25,696 nt of DNA from Actinobacteria bacterium UBA3028 (GCA_002367715.1 DFDL01000054.1:1-25696); one strand, 5' to 3'. Numbered from the stretch's first letter, positions 12,441 through 20,615 are shown. Notes: generated from the letters alone by a model not told the origin. A program made the numbers and translations.

Positions 12441-15296
12441 ATGACTTCATTCCAATTTCCGAATAATCCATTAAAGCCCAAGCTTCCTGGCCCCCTAGCA
12501 CTGACTGCAATCGTCTTAGTAATTCTGGTAACAATTCTGGTCAGCCTAAGTGGATTTTATGCCGACCTTCTCTGGTTTAGGTCAGTTGATTTTGTATCGG
12601 TGTGGAGCACAGTCCTAACTACCAAAATCTACCTCTTCATCTTTTTTGGACTCATAACATCGATCTTTATTACGACAAATATTTATATCGCATTTAGAAG
12701 TCGTCCAATTTATGCGCCGATATCAATCGAGGCCGACAATTTAGAGAGGTATCGCGGACAACTAGAACCAATTCGCCGCTGGGTATTAATTGCTATCGCA
12801 GTAGGACTTTTCTATTTCGCGGGCAGCTCCGGGGTTGGGTTATGGGACTCTTGGTTGCAATTTAAGAACTCCACACAATTTGGCGTCAAAGATCCACAGT
12901 TTGGCTTAGATATTTCTTTCTTCGCATTTAAGCTTCCCTTTTATCAGTCGCTAATTGCTTGGGCAATCTCAACGCTACTGCTCGCAATTATTGCAGCGGC
13001 TGCAGTTCACTACTTGTATAGCGGTATCAGATTGCAGGTGGCAGAGGATAAGACAACCGTTGCTGCTCGCGTTCAACTCTCAGTTCTGATGGGAATCTTT
13101 GTTTTAATCAAGGCGGTTGCATACTGGTTTGATCGCTACGCACTTGAGTTAAAAGAGGGAAGATTAATTACCGGTCTTTCTTATACCGATGTAAACGCGC
13201 TCCTGCCAGCCAAATCAATCCTTGCCGGAATTTCAATTATCTGCGCGCTCTTATTCTTCGCAAACATAATTCGCCGCTCATGGGTTCTGCCAGCTGCGGG
13301 CTTGAGCCTTCTTGTAATCTCATCAGTGCTTATCGCTGGCATCTACCCAGCTGCAATTCAGCAATTCCAAGTTAAGCCAAGTGAGTCTGGCAAGGAAGCT
13401 CCTTATATTCAGCGCAATATCGAAGCGACTCGCGCGGCCTATGGACTAAGCAATGTAGTTGTTCAGGATTATCAAGCAACTATTGAAACTTCTGCTGGCC
13501 AATTAAAAAATGATGAGGTCACAATTTCTAATATTAGATTGCTAGATCCAAGTGTGGTTCCATCTACCTTCCGCCAACTACAGCAGATCAAGCCTTACTA
13601 CAGCTTCGCTGATTCACTCGATGTTGATCGCTATGAGATTGATGGCGTAATGCGCGATTCTGTCGTTGGAGTCCGTGAGTTAAGTATCGAGGGCAACCCA
13701 GCTAGAAATTGGATCAACGATCATCTGGTTTATACCCACGGATTTGGTTTCGTCTCAGCACTCGGAAATGCAATCGATGCCGATGGAAAGCCACAGTTTA
13801 CTGTTGGTGATATTCCACCAACTTCTGGCTTAGGTAAATTTGAGCCTAGAATTTACTTTGGTGAGAACGTGCCTGACTATTCAATTATTGGTGGCGCTAA
13901 GGGCAGCAAGCCAGCTGAACTTGACTATCCAGATGATAAATCTGAAAACGGTCAGAAGAACTACACCTATAACGGTAAGGGTGGCGTCCCAATGGGGTCA
14001 CTATTTACCAGATTGCTCTTTGCTATTAAGTACCAGGAACAGAGAATTGTTCTATCCAATTTGATCAACCCAGATTCAAAGATTCTTTTCAATCGAAATC
14101 CAAGTGAGCGCGTAGAAAAAGTTGCGCCTTGGTTGGCCTTGGATGGAAATGTGTATCCAGCAGTTGTAGATGGTCGAATTCTTTGGATTGTCGATGGCTA
14201 TACAACAAGCAACGGTTATCCATATTCCAAGAAGACCAATCTGGCCGAAGCCACCACTAACTCGATTACTACAAGCTCTAACGCGGTCGACTCACTTGCT
14301 AATAGAAAAGTTAGCTATATCCGTAACTCAGTAAAAGCAACTGTTGATGCCTACGATGGAACGGTGACGCTCTATCAATGGGATGAGAAAGATCCAGTTC
14401 TAGCAACATGGAGTAAATCATTCCCAGGAACCGTTACCCCAAAGAGTGCAATGTCTAAGTCGCTACTCTCGCATATTCGCTATCCAGAAGATTTGTTTGG
14501 CGTCCAACGCGATGTACTTAGTACCTATCATGTTAAAACTGCCGATGCATTTTATGGCGGACAAGATTTCTGGCGCGTACCTACCGATCCATCATCATTG
14601 GGCGGCAATGCAGGTATACAGCCCCCTTATTACATGACACTTCAGCTTCCAGGAGAAGAGAAGCCAGCATTCTCACTTACAACTTCATTTGTTCCTCGGG
14701 GAAATCGTCAGAACCTAACTGCCTTTGCCGTAGCAAATGCTGATCACGGACCAGATTATGGAAAGATAACTGTTCTCCAACTTCCACGTTCAACAAATAT
14801 TGCGGGACCATCTCAGGTCGCATCAAACTTTGAAGCTAAGCCTGAAGTTGCCCAAGCGCTCTCACTGCTGCGCCAAGGTGGCTCTGATGTAGTTCTTGGA
14901 AACTTGTTAACACTTCCTGTCGGTGGCGGTTTGCTCTATGTCCAACCGGTATATGTTCGGGCAACTGCTAATACAGCGGCATATCCATTGCTACAGAAAG
15001 TACTTGTCTCATTTGGTGATGTAATCGGATTTGATGACACACTCCAAGGTTCACTCGATCAAGTATTCGGTGGAAATTCTGGAACCGATCTAAATGATGG
15101 CACGCAATCTGGCGGAGGAAAAACTTCTGGCGGAACTACAAATATGAGTAGTTCGCTAAAAGCAGCGCTAGCAAGTGCACAATCTGCCCTTGCAGATTCA
15201 CAGGCCGCACTTAAGAATGGTGATTTCACCGCGTATGGCAAAGCCCAAGATCGACTAAAGGCAGCGATTGCAGCAGCGATTGCAGCACAGAAGTAA
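12441..15296 (+). CDS. UPF0182 (COG1615) large membrane protein, Rv3193c-like
   Basis: 951 residues. The N-terminal third holds about seven hydrophobic segments (for example ALTAIVLVILVTILVSLSGFYADLLWF, YLFIFFGLITSIFITTNIYIAF, WVLIAIAVGLFYFAGSS, ISIICALLFFANII, AAGLSLLVISSVLIAGIYP). A long extracytoplasmic region follows, with family-typical stretches ERYRGQLEPIRR, IQRNIEATRAAYGL, FTRLLFAIKYQEQRIVLS, RNPSERVEKVAPWLALDGNVYPAVVDGRILWIVDGYTT, FGVQRDVLSTYHV and the C-terminal coiled-coil-like ALADSQAALKNGDFTAYGKAQDRLKAAI. Length is close to Rv3193c (about 990). Function is unknown across the family. An initiator tRNA gene follows. Confidence 0.93.
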   Translation: MTSFQFPNNPLKPKLPGPLALTAIVLVILVTILVSLSGFYADLLWFRSVDFVSVWSTVLTTKIYLFIFFGLITSIFITTNIYIAFRSRPIYAPISIEADNLERYRGQLEPIRRWVLIAIAVGLFYFAGSSGVGLWDSWLQFKNSTQFGVKDPQFGLDISFFAFKLPFYQSLIAWAISTLLLAIIAAAAVHYLYSGIRLQVAEDKTTVAARVQLSVLMGIFVLIKAVAYWFDRYALELKEGRLITGLSYTDVNALLPAKSILAGISIICALLFFANIIRRSWVLPAAGLSLLVISSVLIAGIYPAAIQQFQVKPSESGKEAPYIQRNIEATRAAYGLSNVVVQDYQATIETSAGQLKNDEVTISNIRLLDPSVVPSTFRQLQQIKPYYSFADSLDVDRYEIDGVMRDSVVGVRELSIEGNPARNWINDHLVYTHGFGFVSALGNAIDADGKPQFTVGDIPPTSGLGKFEPRIYFGENVPDYSIIGGAKGSKPAELDYPDDKSENGQKNYTYNGKGGVPMGSLFTRLLFAIKYQEQRIVLSNLINPDSKILFNRNPSERVEKVAPWLALDGNVYPAVVDGRILWIVDGYTTSNGYPYSKKTNLAEATTNSITTSSNAVDSLANRKVSYIRNSVKATVDAYDGTVTLYQWDEKDPVLATWSKSFPGTVTPKSAMSKSLLSHIRYPEDLFGVQRDVLSTYHVKTADAFYGGQDFWRVPTDPSSLGGNAGIQPPYYMTLQLPGEEKPAFSLTTSFVPRGNRQNLTAFAVANADHGPDYGKITVLQLPRSTNIAGPSQVASNFEAKPEVAQALSLLRQGGSDVVLGNLLTLPVGGGLLYVQPVYVRATANTAAYPLLQKVLVSFGDVIGFDDTLQGSLDQVFGGNSGTDLNDGTQSGGGKTSGGTTNMSSSLKAALASAQSALADSQAALKNGDFTAYGKAQDRLKAAIAAAIAAQK

Positions 15297-15297
15297 T

Positions 15298-15333
15298 TTG
15301 GGTTATTAAACCTTTCGGCATAAGATTGCCGAA
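15298..15333 (+). promoter_or_regulatory. Putative initiator-tRNA promoter inside a palindrome
   Basis: TTGGGT (15298-15303), 17 bp, TAAGAT (15321-15326). The -10 is the exact loop of a perfect 7-bp inverted repeat TTCGGCA/TGCCGAA (15314-15320 and 15327-15333). The tRNA begins 5 nt later. The hairpin could instead be a U-less end signal for the UPF0182 transcript. Confidence 0.45.
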
Positions 15334-15337
15334 CCGA

Positions 15338-15414
15338 CGCGGGGTGGAGCAGCTCGGTAGCTCGCTGGGCTCATAACCCAGAGGTCATAGGTTCAAATCC
15401 TGTCCCCGCTACCA
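15338..15414 (+). tRNA. Initiator tRNA-fMet (CAT)
   Basis: 77 nt with encoded CCA. The acceptor is CGCGGGG/CCCCGCT, so pair 1:72 is a C-U mismatch, the initiator feature. The anticodon stem is CTGGG/CCCAG with three G-C pairs next to the loop, the other initiator hallmark; the anticodon CAT is at 15372-15374. T-arm GGTTCAAATCC. Only one copy is in the window. Confidence 0.96.
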
Positions 15415-15416
15415 AA

Positions 15417-16016
15417 TTATGCGGCTGCAACTTCTTGCAGCCCGTGGCTCACACTAATTGCGCCATAAGCCAGTCCATCTATAGCTAATACAAAGACGCT
15501 ATGACCAGCCGAATGAGCGCTCTCGACTCCAGCCGAAATTTCACTTACGAAGGAAGAGCTGGCTTTAGCCATAGCAACACTTGGTCCAAAGAGGGCGGTT
15601 CGAGATTTACCATTCAAAATTATCCGAGCAGCAATACCTTGAATCGGAGATTGGTTCCACTGAGTGTAGGCAATCGGTGATATTCCATCTGATTCAAATT
15701 TCTCTGCAATTGCAGCCATTGACTTATGTTGATCAGAGGGGCTCTCGGCCATCTTTGCTATATGTTCGCTAAGACCGGTAATTAACGTCAATGTAATTTT
15801 ACGTAAAGTAGGAATATCGAAGGTGGCATCTGGATCTTTCTTATATGGCGAAGTTTCATAAATCTCGTTCTCAACTTGAAAAACTTCTTCATATTGCACA
15901 ATCACAGGCGGGGATTTCTTCGCTCGTATAATTATTAGAGCAATCAAAACTACTGTAAACAAGCCAATCGCAAGATATAGCTGGATCTGCGTATCACTGA
16001 TTGAAATTGTGGACAT
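15417..16016 (-). CDS. Membrane-anchored protein resembling a P1B-ATPase nucleotide-binding domain
   Basis: 199 residues. One N-terminal membrane segment (about 10-32, LYLAIGLFTVVLIALIIIRA), then a soluble domain. From about residue 80 it reads like part of a heavy-metal P-type ATPase N-domain: LSEHIAKMAES (compare SEHPLA), SPIQGIAARIILNGKSRTALFGPSVAM (compare PGxGVxAxVxGxxxxxGN), GHSVFVLAIDGLAYGAISVSHGLQ (compare GKTVVxVAxDGxxxGxIxxxDxxK). There is no DKTGT phosphorylation motif or GDGxND hinge, so it is not a pump. It is the last gene of the aroA-rsgA-hisN operon: its ATG shares one base with the hisN TGA. The final codons include an 8-bp hairpin (15423-15442). The domain similarity is by eye; otherwise hypothetical. 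Confidence 0.7.
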   Translation of the reverse strand: MSTISISDTQIQLYLAIGLFTVVLIALIIIRAKKSPPVIVQYEEVFQVENEIYETSPYKKDPDATFDIPTLRKITLTLITGLSEHIAKMAESPSDQHKSMAAIAEKFESDGISPIAYTQWNQSPIQGIAARIILNGKSRTALFGPSVAMAKASSSFVSEISAGVESAHSAGHSVFVLAIDGLAYGAISVSHGLQEVAAA

Positions 16017-16804
16017 CAATTTATCTCTTTCATAAAAGCCTCGTGCACAAGTCCATTACTAGAGATTGCGCTGCCCCCGTGTGGACCAGCCTCACCAGAA
16101 ATATTTGTAAATTTGCCTCCAGCTTCACGGATAATCACATCTAGCGCTGCCATGTCCCAGAGCGCGAGTGATGGCTCCACAGCCAAATCAACTGCGCCTT
16201 GCGCTACCAACATATGTGACCAGAAATCACCATGCCCGCGAGTGCGCCAAATCTTCTCTTGTAACGCGAGGAACTTCTCACGTCGAGTACCCCAACCGAT
16301 TAAATCGGAGTATGAGATTGAGGCATCATTTAATTTTGAAACTTTTGATACCTGAATATCTCTTAGCTCACCATTGAATTTAAGCTTTGCTCCAGTACCC
16401 TCTGCAGCCCACCAACGCCTTACGAGGGCAGGTGCGCTAACTACGCCTACAACCACTCTGCCTTCTGGGTTAATTAAACCAATTAGCGTTGCCCAGGTTG
16501 GAACACCACGTAGATAATTTTTAGTTCCATCGATTGGATCTATGACCCAGTAATACTTTCCTACAAGTGAATCGGGGCTGCCAAATTCTTCGCCGACAAT
16601 TAAATCATCTGCTCGGGCCTGGCTAATAGCGGCTCTAATTGCAACCTCTACAGCTTTATCGGCATCTGTTACCGGAGATAGATCAGGTTTGCTCTCAATA
16701 ATTAAATCAAGTGCTTCAAAGCGCTTAAGTGAAATCTCATCGGCGATATCAGCAAGGCGAAGTGCAAGTTCTAGATCTGCCGTTAGGTCGCGCTCAAAGG
16801 ACAT
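16016..16804 (-). CDS. hisN: Histidinol-phosphatase, inositol-monophosphatase type (HisN)
   Basis: 262 residues of the IMPase superfamily: KPDLSPVTDADKAVE, GEEFG (metal Glu), WVIDPIDGTKNYLRGVPTWATLIGLI (metal DxxDG) and WDMAALDVIIREAGG (second metal Asp). RRWWAAEGTGA and GHGDFWSHMLVAQGAVDLAVEPSLALWD match actinobacterial HisN rather than generic SuhB, so the likely reaction is L-histidinol phosphate to L-histidinol in histidine synthesis. AGGA lies 7 nt before the ATG; the same bases form TAGGAT 6 nt before it, so an internal leaderless start is also possible. It is 14 nt after rsgA. Confidence 0.85.
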   Translation of the reverse strand: MSFERDLTADLELALRLADIADEISLKRFEALDLIIESKPDLSPVTDADKAVEVAIRAAISQARADDLIVGEEFGSPDSLVGKYYWVIDPIDGTKNYLRGVPTWATLIGLINPEGRVVVGVVSAPALVRRWWAAEGTGAKLKFNGELRDIQVSKVSKLNDASISYSDLIGWGTRREKFLALQEKIWRTRGHGDFWSHMLVAQGAVDLAVEPSLALWDMAALDVIIREAGGKFTNISGEAGPHGGSAISSNGLVHEAFMKEIN

Positions 16805-16818
16805 GTTGGAATCCTACT

Positions 16819-17799
16819 TTAGGCTTGCAGCAGCCTGCGCAGACTTTCAAGGCGAGATTTGCTATTTGCATCTAGCTCCCATGAATTTAGCGCGCAGCTC
16901 TCTTCATTATGTGAGCAGTTCTTGGGGCAGTGTTCGATTGCTTCACGAAATTCACCAAAGGCGCTAATAACGCGCTTGCTATCGACATGTGCAACGCCAA
17001 AAGAGCGCACGCCGGGCGTATCAATAATCCATCCACCACCAGCAAGTGAGAGCGCAATTGCAGAAGATGAGGTGTGTCGGCCGCGTCCAGTTGCATCATT
17101 TACCGAACCTGTTGCTCGATCAGCGCTTTCAACTAGCGCATTTACTAAGGTTGATTTTCCTACTCCAGAATGGCCCAGTAGAACCGTGCTCTTTCTGGCA
17201 AGAATTTCTCGGATCTCATCTAATTCGCGCCCTTTTTGCTTCTCAACTTGGACCTTAATTATCTTGATATCGAGATCTTTATAGGCCTGCAGAAACTCTT
17301 CGCCATCTGCTAAATCGCACTTAGTCATAATAATTATTGGAGTTATTGCCTGGTCATATGCGACAACAAGTGCGCGATCTACAAAACCATGTCTAGGCTC
17401 TGGGTCTTGGGATGCGATCACAATTGCCATCTGATCTACATTGGCAACAATCATTCGCTCTAGCTCTGCATCGTCATCGACAGTTCTTGTAAGTGCATTT
17501 CTTCGGGTTGATACGTTAACTACGCGGGCAAGAGTGCCATCTGCTCCAGATACATCGCCGACTATCCCTACTAAATCGCCAACAACTACGGATTTTTTGC
17601 CAAGCTCTCGTGATTTCATTGCAGTGATCTCACTGTTATCTGCCAGACAAGTTACACGGCCACGGTCAACAGCAATTACAAATGCCGAGAGCGCCTGTGA
17701 ATAATCTGGCCGATCTTTTGTTCGGGGCCTTGAACTGCGGGGCGGCCTAGAACGCACGTCATCTTCATCAAACTCTTTGAAGTTACGTGGTTCGACCAT
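16819..17799 (-). CDS. rsgA: Ribosome small-subunit-dependent GTPase RsgA
   Basis: 326 residues of the circularly permuted GTPase family. An OB-fold-like N-terminal region (VIAVDRGRVTCLA...VVGDLVGIVG) precedes G4 TKCDL, G1 GHSGVGKSTLVNAL and G3 DTPGVRSF, in the permuted order G4-G1-G3. The C-terminal zinc knuckle is CPKNCSHNEESC. RsgA acts late in 30S maturation. The N-terminal 30 residues are Arg/Pro/Asp-rich (RSRPPRSSRPRTKDRP), a typical actinobacterial extension. Its ATG is 2 nt after the aroA stop. Confidence 0.95.
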   Translation of the reverse strand: MVEPRNFKEFDEDDVRSRPPRSSRPRTKDRPDYSQALSAFVIAVDRGRVTCLADNSEITAMKSRELGKKSVVVGDLVGIVGDVSGADGTLARVVNVSTRRNALTRTVDDDAELERMIVANVDQMAIVIASQDPEPRHGFVDRALVVAYDQAITPIIIMTKCDLADGEEFLQAYKDLDIKIIKVQVEKQKGRELDEIREILARKSTVLLGHSGVGKSTLVNALVESADRATGSVNDATGRGRHTSSSAIALSLAGGGWIIDTPGVRSFGVAHVDSKRVISAFGEFREAIEHCPKNCSHNEESCALNSWELDANSKSRLESLRRLLQA

Positions 17800-17801
17800 A
17801 A

Positions 17802-19118
17802 CTAAATTTTGCTCTCTGAGCTAAATAAAGTTCTAGAGTCCAACATCTCTTGCCAAGCGCCAGGAAAATCTGGCAAGGTTTTACGGGTAGTTTCAATATC
17901 TTCAACTTGAATTCCGGATACAACCAGACCGAGCATGGCACCTGCAGTTGCGAGCCTGTGATCCTCATAGGTATGAAATACCCCGCTATGAAGTGGCGCA
18001 GGTGAGATATGAAGTGCGCTCTCCTCTTCATCCACATCGCCGCCGAGTGCGTTTATCTCTGTGGCAAGTGCTGATAAGCGGTCGGTCTCATGTAGGCGCA
18101 GATGCCCAATGCCTCGCAGAGATGAAGGGCTTGAAGCTAGCGCTGCAATTGCGGCGATTGATGGCGTTAACTCACCAACGCCATGTAGATCGATATCGAT
18201 TCCTAAAATTTTTCCAGTGCCAACTACCTTCAAACTTGTTCCAACAAATTCTATTTCGGCTCCCATCTGCGTCAATATTTTCCGTAGTTGATCACCAGGT
18301 TGAGAGGTCTGCTTTGGCCAATCTGAAATCCTAACCTCACCACCAGTGATCATTGCTGCAGCCATAAATGGGGCGGCATTTGAGAGATCGGGTTCGATAA
18401 TTAAATCCTGTCCTATCAATTTTCCGGGGGCCACTTTCCACTCGCGCTTTCCATTATCTGCGATCTCTATGGTTACATTCGCGCCAAAAGTTTTCAACAT
18501 ATCTAGCGTCATTTCGATATGGGGAAGTGAGGGCAGAGAATCGCCTACCTGTTTTATTGTGATTCCATTCTTTGTAGCTGGGCCAATCATTAACAGCGCA
18601 GAGATAAACTGGCTAGATGAAGAGGCATCAATCTCTACTTCGCCGCCATTAATTGAGCCATTTCCATTAATTGTTAATGGCAGGCTATATCTACCGCCAT
18701 GTTCAATACTTACGCCAAGTTCCTCAAGGGCAGAAATTACTGGGCCAACTGGACGCTCGTGTGATCTGGGATCACCATCAAAGTGAATTAAGCCAGATGC
18801 AAGGGCTGCAACCGGAGGTAGAAATCTCATTACAGTTCCGGCATTTCCAACATCAACACTTGCGGGTCCGAAAAATTTTGTTGGAGTAATTTCTAAATCG
18901 CCATTTGCTTCCTCAATTATCTGGCAGCCGATAGCGCGCAGTCCGGCAATCATTAAGGCAGAATCTCTTGAATGAAGCGGCCTCCTAAGTTTTGAGGGTG
19001 AGCTTGCAAGCGCAGCTAAAATCAATGCGCGATTGGTAGCTGATTTAGATCCAGGGATTGTTATGGCAGCAAAGATTGGATTATTGCCTCGAAAGGGGGC
19101 GCTCCATAATTCACTCAC
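17802..19118 (-). CDS. aroA: 3-phosphoshikimate 1-carboxyvinyltransferase (EPSP synthase)
   Basis: 438 residues with family motifs IPGSKSATNRALILAALA, DVGNAGTVMRFLPPVAAL, FDGDPRSHERPVGP, SSQFISALLMIG, EPDLSNAAPFMAAA, LHGVGELTPSIAAIAALA, RLHETDRLSALATE and YEDHRLATAGAMLGL. It adds the enolpyruvyl group of PEP to shikimate-3-phosphate. The GTG start at 19118 is supported by TAGACT exactly 6 nt upstream (complement of 19125-19130), implying a leaderless mRNA. First gene of the aroA-rsgA-hisN-(15417) operon and divergent from the SRAP gene. Confidence 0.96.
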   Translation of the reverse strand: MSELWSAPFRGNNPIFAAITIPGSKSATNRALILAALASSPSKLRRPLHSRDSALMIAGLRAIGCQIIEEANGDLEITPTKFFGPASVDVGNAGTVMRFLPPVAALASGLIHFDGDPRSHERPVGPVISALEELGVSIEHGGRYSLPLTINGNGSINGGEVEIDASSSSQFISALLMIGPATKNGITIKQVGDSLPSLPHIEMTLDMLKTFGANVTIEIADNGKREWKVAPGKLIGQDLIIEPDLSNAAPFMAAAMITGGEVRISDWPKQTSQPGDQLRKILTQMGAEIEFVGTSLKVVGTGKILGIDIDLHGVGELTPSIAAIAALASSPSSLRGIGHLRLHETDRLSALATEINALGGDVDEEESALHISPAPLHSGVFHTYEDHRLATAGAMLGLVVSGIQVEDIETTRKTLPDFPGAWQEMLDSRTLFSSESKI

Positions 19119-19124
19119 TACGCA

Positions 19125-19146
19125 AGTCTACCTCAGCAGGTATTCT
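19125..19146. promoter_or_regulatory. Back-to-back -10 elements for aroA (-) and the SRAP gene (+)
   Basis: TAGACT on the minus strand (19125-19130) and TATTCT on the plus strand (19141-19146) each sit 6 nt before a start codon. The starts are only 34 bp apart, so each promoter's -35 region reaches into or past the opposite start codon. Confidence 0.55.
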
Positions 19147-19152
19147 TGAGGT

Positions 19153-19872
19153 ATGTGTGGAAGATTCGCCCTCGTTAAATCAGCAGGCGAGTTGATTGAA
19201 GAATTTGAGTTAAGCACTCCCGTAACGGCCATCGAGAGCAACCCAAATTGGAATATCACACCAACTCGCGAGATCTTTATTATTCGAAATCAAGTGCGAG
19301 AATTAGCAACAGTGTCTTGGGGACTCATTGCGCCCTGGAGCAAGGATCGCAGTGAAGCAGTTCGTTCACAATCACAGGCAATAAATGCTCGAACCGAGAG
19401 TGTGCACGAGAAGCCGACATTTAGAAGCGCATTTAAATCTCGGCGCTGTTTAATTCCTGCAACTGGATATTACGAATGGGCAACTGAACTTGGTAGATAT
19501 GAGAGTAAACAACCTTTCTATATTCACTCAAAGTTCGAGAATAAATCACTTGCCTTCGCTGGAATTTATGATCGTTGGGTTGATAGCAATGGCGAGGTCT
19601 TCGAAAGCGCTGCGATAATTACTCGCCCTGCTGTAGATTTCTTGGCAACAATTCACCATCGAATGCCAACTTTTCTACCAGAAGATCGATGGGGCGAGTG
19701 GTTAAATCCAGAGCTAAATTCGGTCGATGAGATAAGAGAATTATTGGAATTAGCCGAGCCCGCTAAAGATTTATCTGCCCACCCGGTCTCAACCAAGGTA
19801 AATGCCACTCGAAACAATGGCGCCCAATTAATTGAGGAGATTGATGTTGGAGAGCCAAATACGCTCTTCTAG
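19153..19872 (+). CDS. SRAP-family abasic-site crosslinking protein (HMCES/YedK)
   Basis: 239 residues beginning MCGRF. Cys2, exposed after Met removal, is the residue that crosslinks to abasic sites in single-stranded DNA. Other family residues are visible: SQAINARTESV (Asn), CLIPATGYYEW (Glu), FAGIYDRW and TIHHRMPTFLP (His). ATG 19153 is fixed by the Cys2 requirement and lies 6 nt after TATTCT. Neighbours aroA, rsgA and sigR match the mycobacterial arrangement (Rv3226c beside aroA/sigH). Confidence 0.93.
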   Translation: MCGRFALVKSAGELIEEFELSTPVTAIESNPNWNITPTREIFIIRNQVRELATVSWGLIAPWSKDRSEAVRSQSQAINARTESVHEKPTFRSAFKSRRCLIPATGYYEWATELGRYESKQPFYIHSKFENKSLAFAGIYDRWVDSNGEVFESAAIITRPAVDFLATIHHRMPTFLPEDRWGEWLNPELNSVDEIRELLELAEPAKDLSAHPVSTKVNATRNNGAQLIEEIDVGEPNTLF

Positions 19873-19893
19873 TCTGGGAATTATGTGAATCCT

Positions 19894-19923
19894 GGGAATA
19901 AATTGTGCCCAAAGCTTGTTATG
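19894..19923 (+). promoter_or_regulatory. Putative SigR-dependent autoregulatory promoter
   Basis: GGGAAT (19894-19899), 18 bp, GTT (19918-19920, GTTATG) match the SigR/SigH consensus GGGAAT-N(about 18)-GTT. A second GGGAAT lies 18 bp upstream at 19876-19881. The transcript would start about 50 nt before sigR. Confidence 0.65.
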
Positions 19924-19973
19924 TTCGGCAGCTAAAATTTTTCAAGCCCACAAATCGTGATTGGAGCTAAATC

Positions 19974-20615
19974 TTGGCAGTAGCCTTACTACCAATGACA
20001 TCCGAGATTGAAGTTAAAGTTCCTGCTGGCTTGCTGGCTACGGAGGACATTGCCCAGCGCACTGCGCGCTTTGAGAAGGATGCAATGCAGTACACAAATC
20101 AACTTTACGCCGCTGCAATTCGCTATACAAAAAATCCTCATGATGCACAAGATTTAGTTCAAGATACATATGCAAAGGCTTTTACCTCATTTCATCAATT
20201 CGAGCCTGGTACAAATTTGAAGGCTTGGCTCTATCGAATCCTTACAACTACTTTTATTAATACATATCGTAAAGATCAGCGCAGACCACTTATATCTGAT
20301 GGTGAAGTAGAGGATTGGCAATTAGCGGCCTCTGCAAGTCACACCAGCAATCTAGGTAAATCTGCCGAAGATGAAGTATTGGATAATCTTCCAGATGGTG
20401 ATGTAAAGCGAGCCCTTCACGAAATTCCAGAAGAGTTTCGCCTCACAGTTTTCTATGCTGATGTTGAGGGTTATGCCTACAAAGAGATTGCAGAAATTTT
20501 AGCAATTCCAGCCGGCACAGTTATGTCTCGTCTACACCGTGGCCGTAAATTACTGCGCTCCCTACTTTTAGATTATGCGAAAGATCGCGGATATGTAGGT
20601 TCAGATGGAATGTAA
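19974..20615 (+). CDS. sigR: SigR/SigH-type ECF sigma factor
   Basis: 213 residues. Region 2: FEKDAMQYTNQLYAAAIRYTKNPHDAQDLVQDTYAKAFTSFHQFEPGTNLKAWLYRILTTTFIN. Region 4: LHEIPEEFRLTVFYADVEGYAYKEIAEILAIPAGTVMSRLHRGRKLLRSLL. These closely resemble Streptomyces SigR and Mycobacterium SigH, the thiol-oxidative-stress sigma factors. The TTG start is favoured by GGAG 7 nt upstream; ATG 19995 is the alternative and would remove seven residues. The anti-sigma gene overlaps its end by 11 nt, and a SigR-type promoter precedes it, giving a positive loop released by disulphide stress. Confidence 0.92.
   Translation: MAVALLPMTSEIEVKVPAGLLATEDIAQRTARFEKDAMQYTNQLYAAAIRYTKNPHDAQDLVQDTYAKAFTSFHQFEPGTNLKAWLYRILTTTFINTYRKDQRRPLISDGEVEDWQLAASASHTSNLGKSAEDEVLDNLPDGDVKRALHEIPEEFRLTVFYADVEGYAYKEIAEILAIPAGTVMSRLHRGRKLLRSLLLDYAKDRGYVGSDGM

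Noticed and set aside
16859..18786. Plus-strand ORFs of up to 146 codons opposite rsgA and aroA
   Set aside because: They are shadows of well-supported minus-strand genes, with low-complexity Ser/Pro/Thr content and no recognisable domains.
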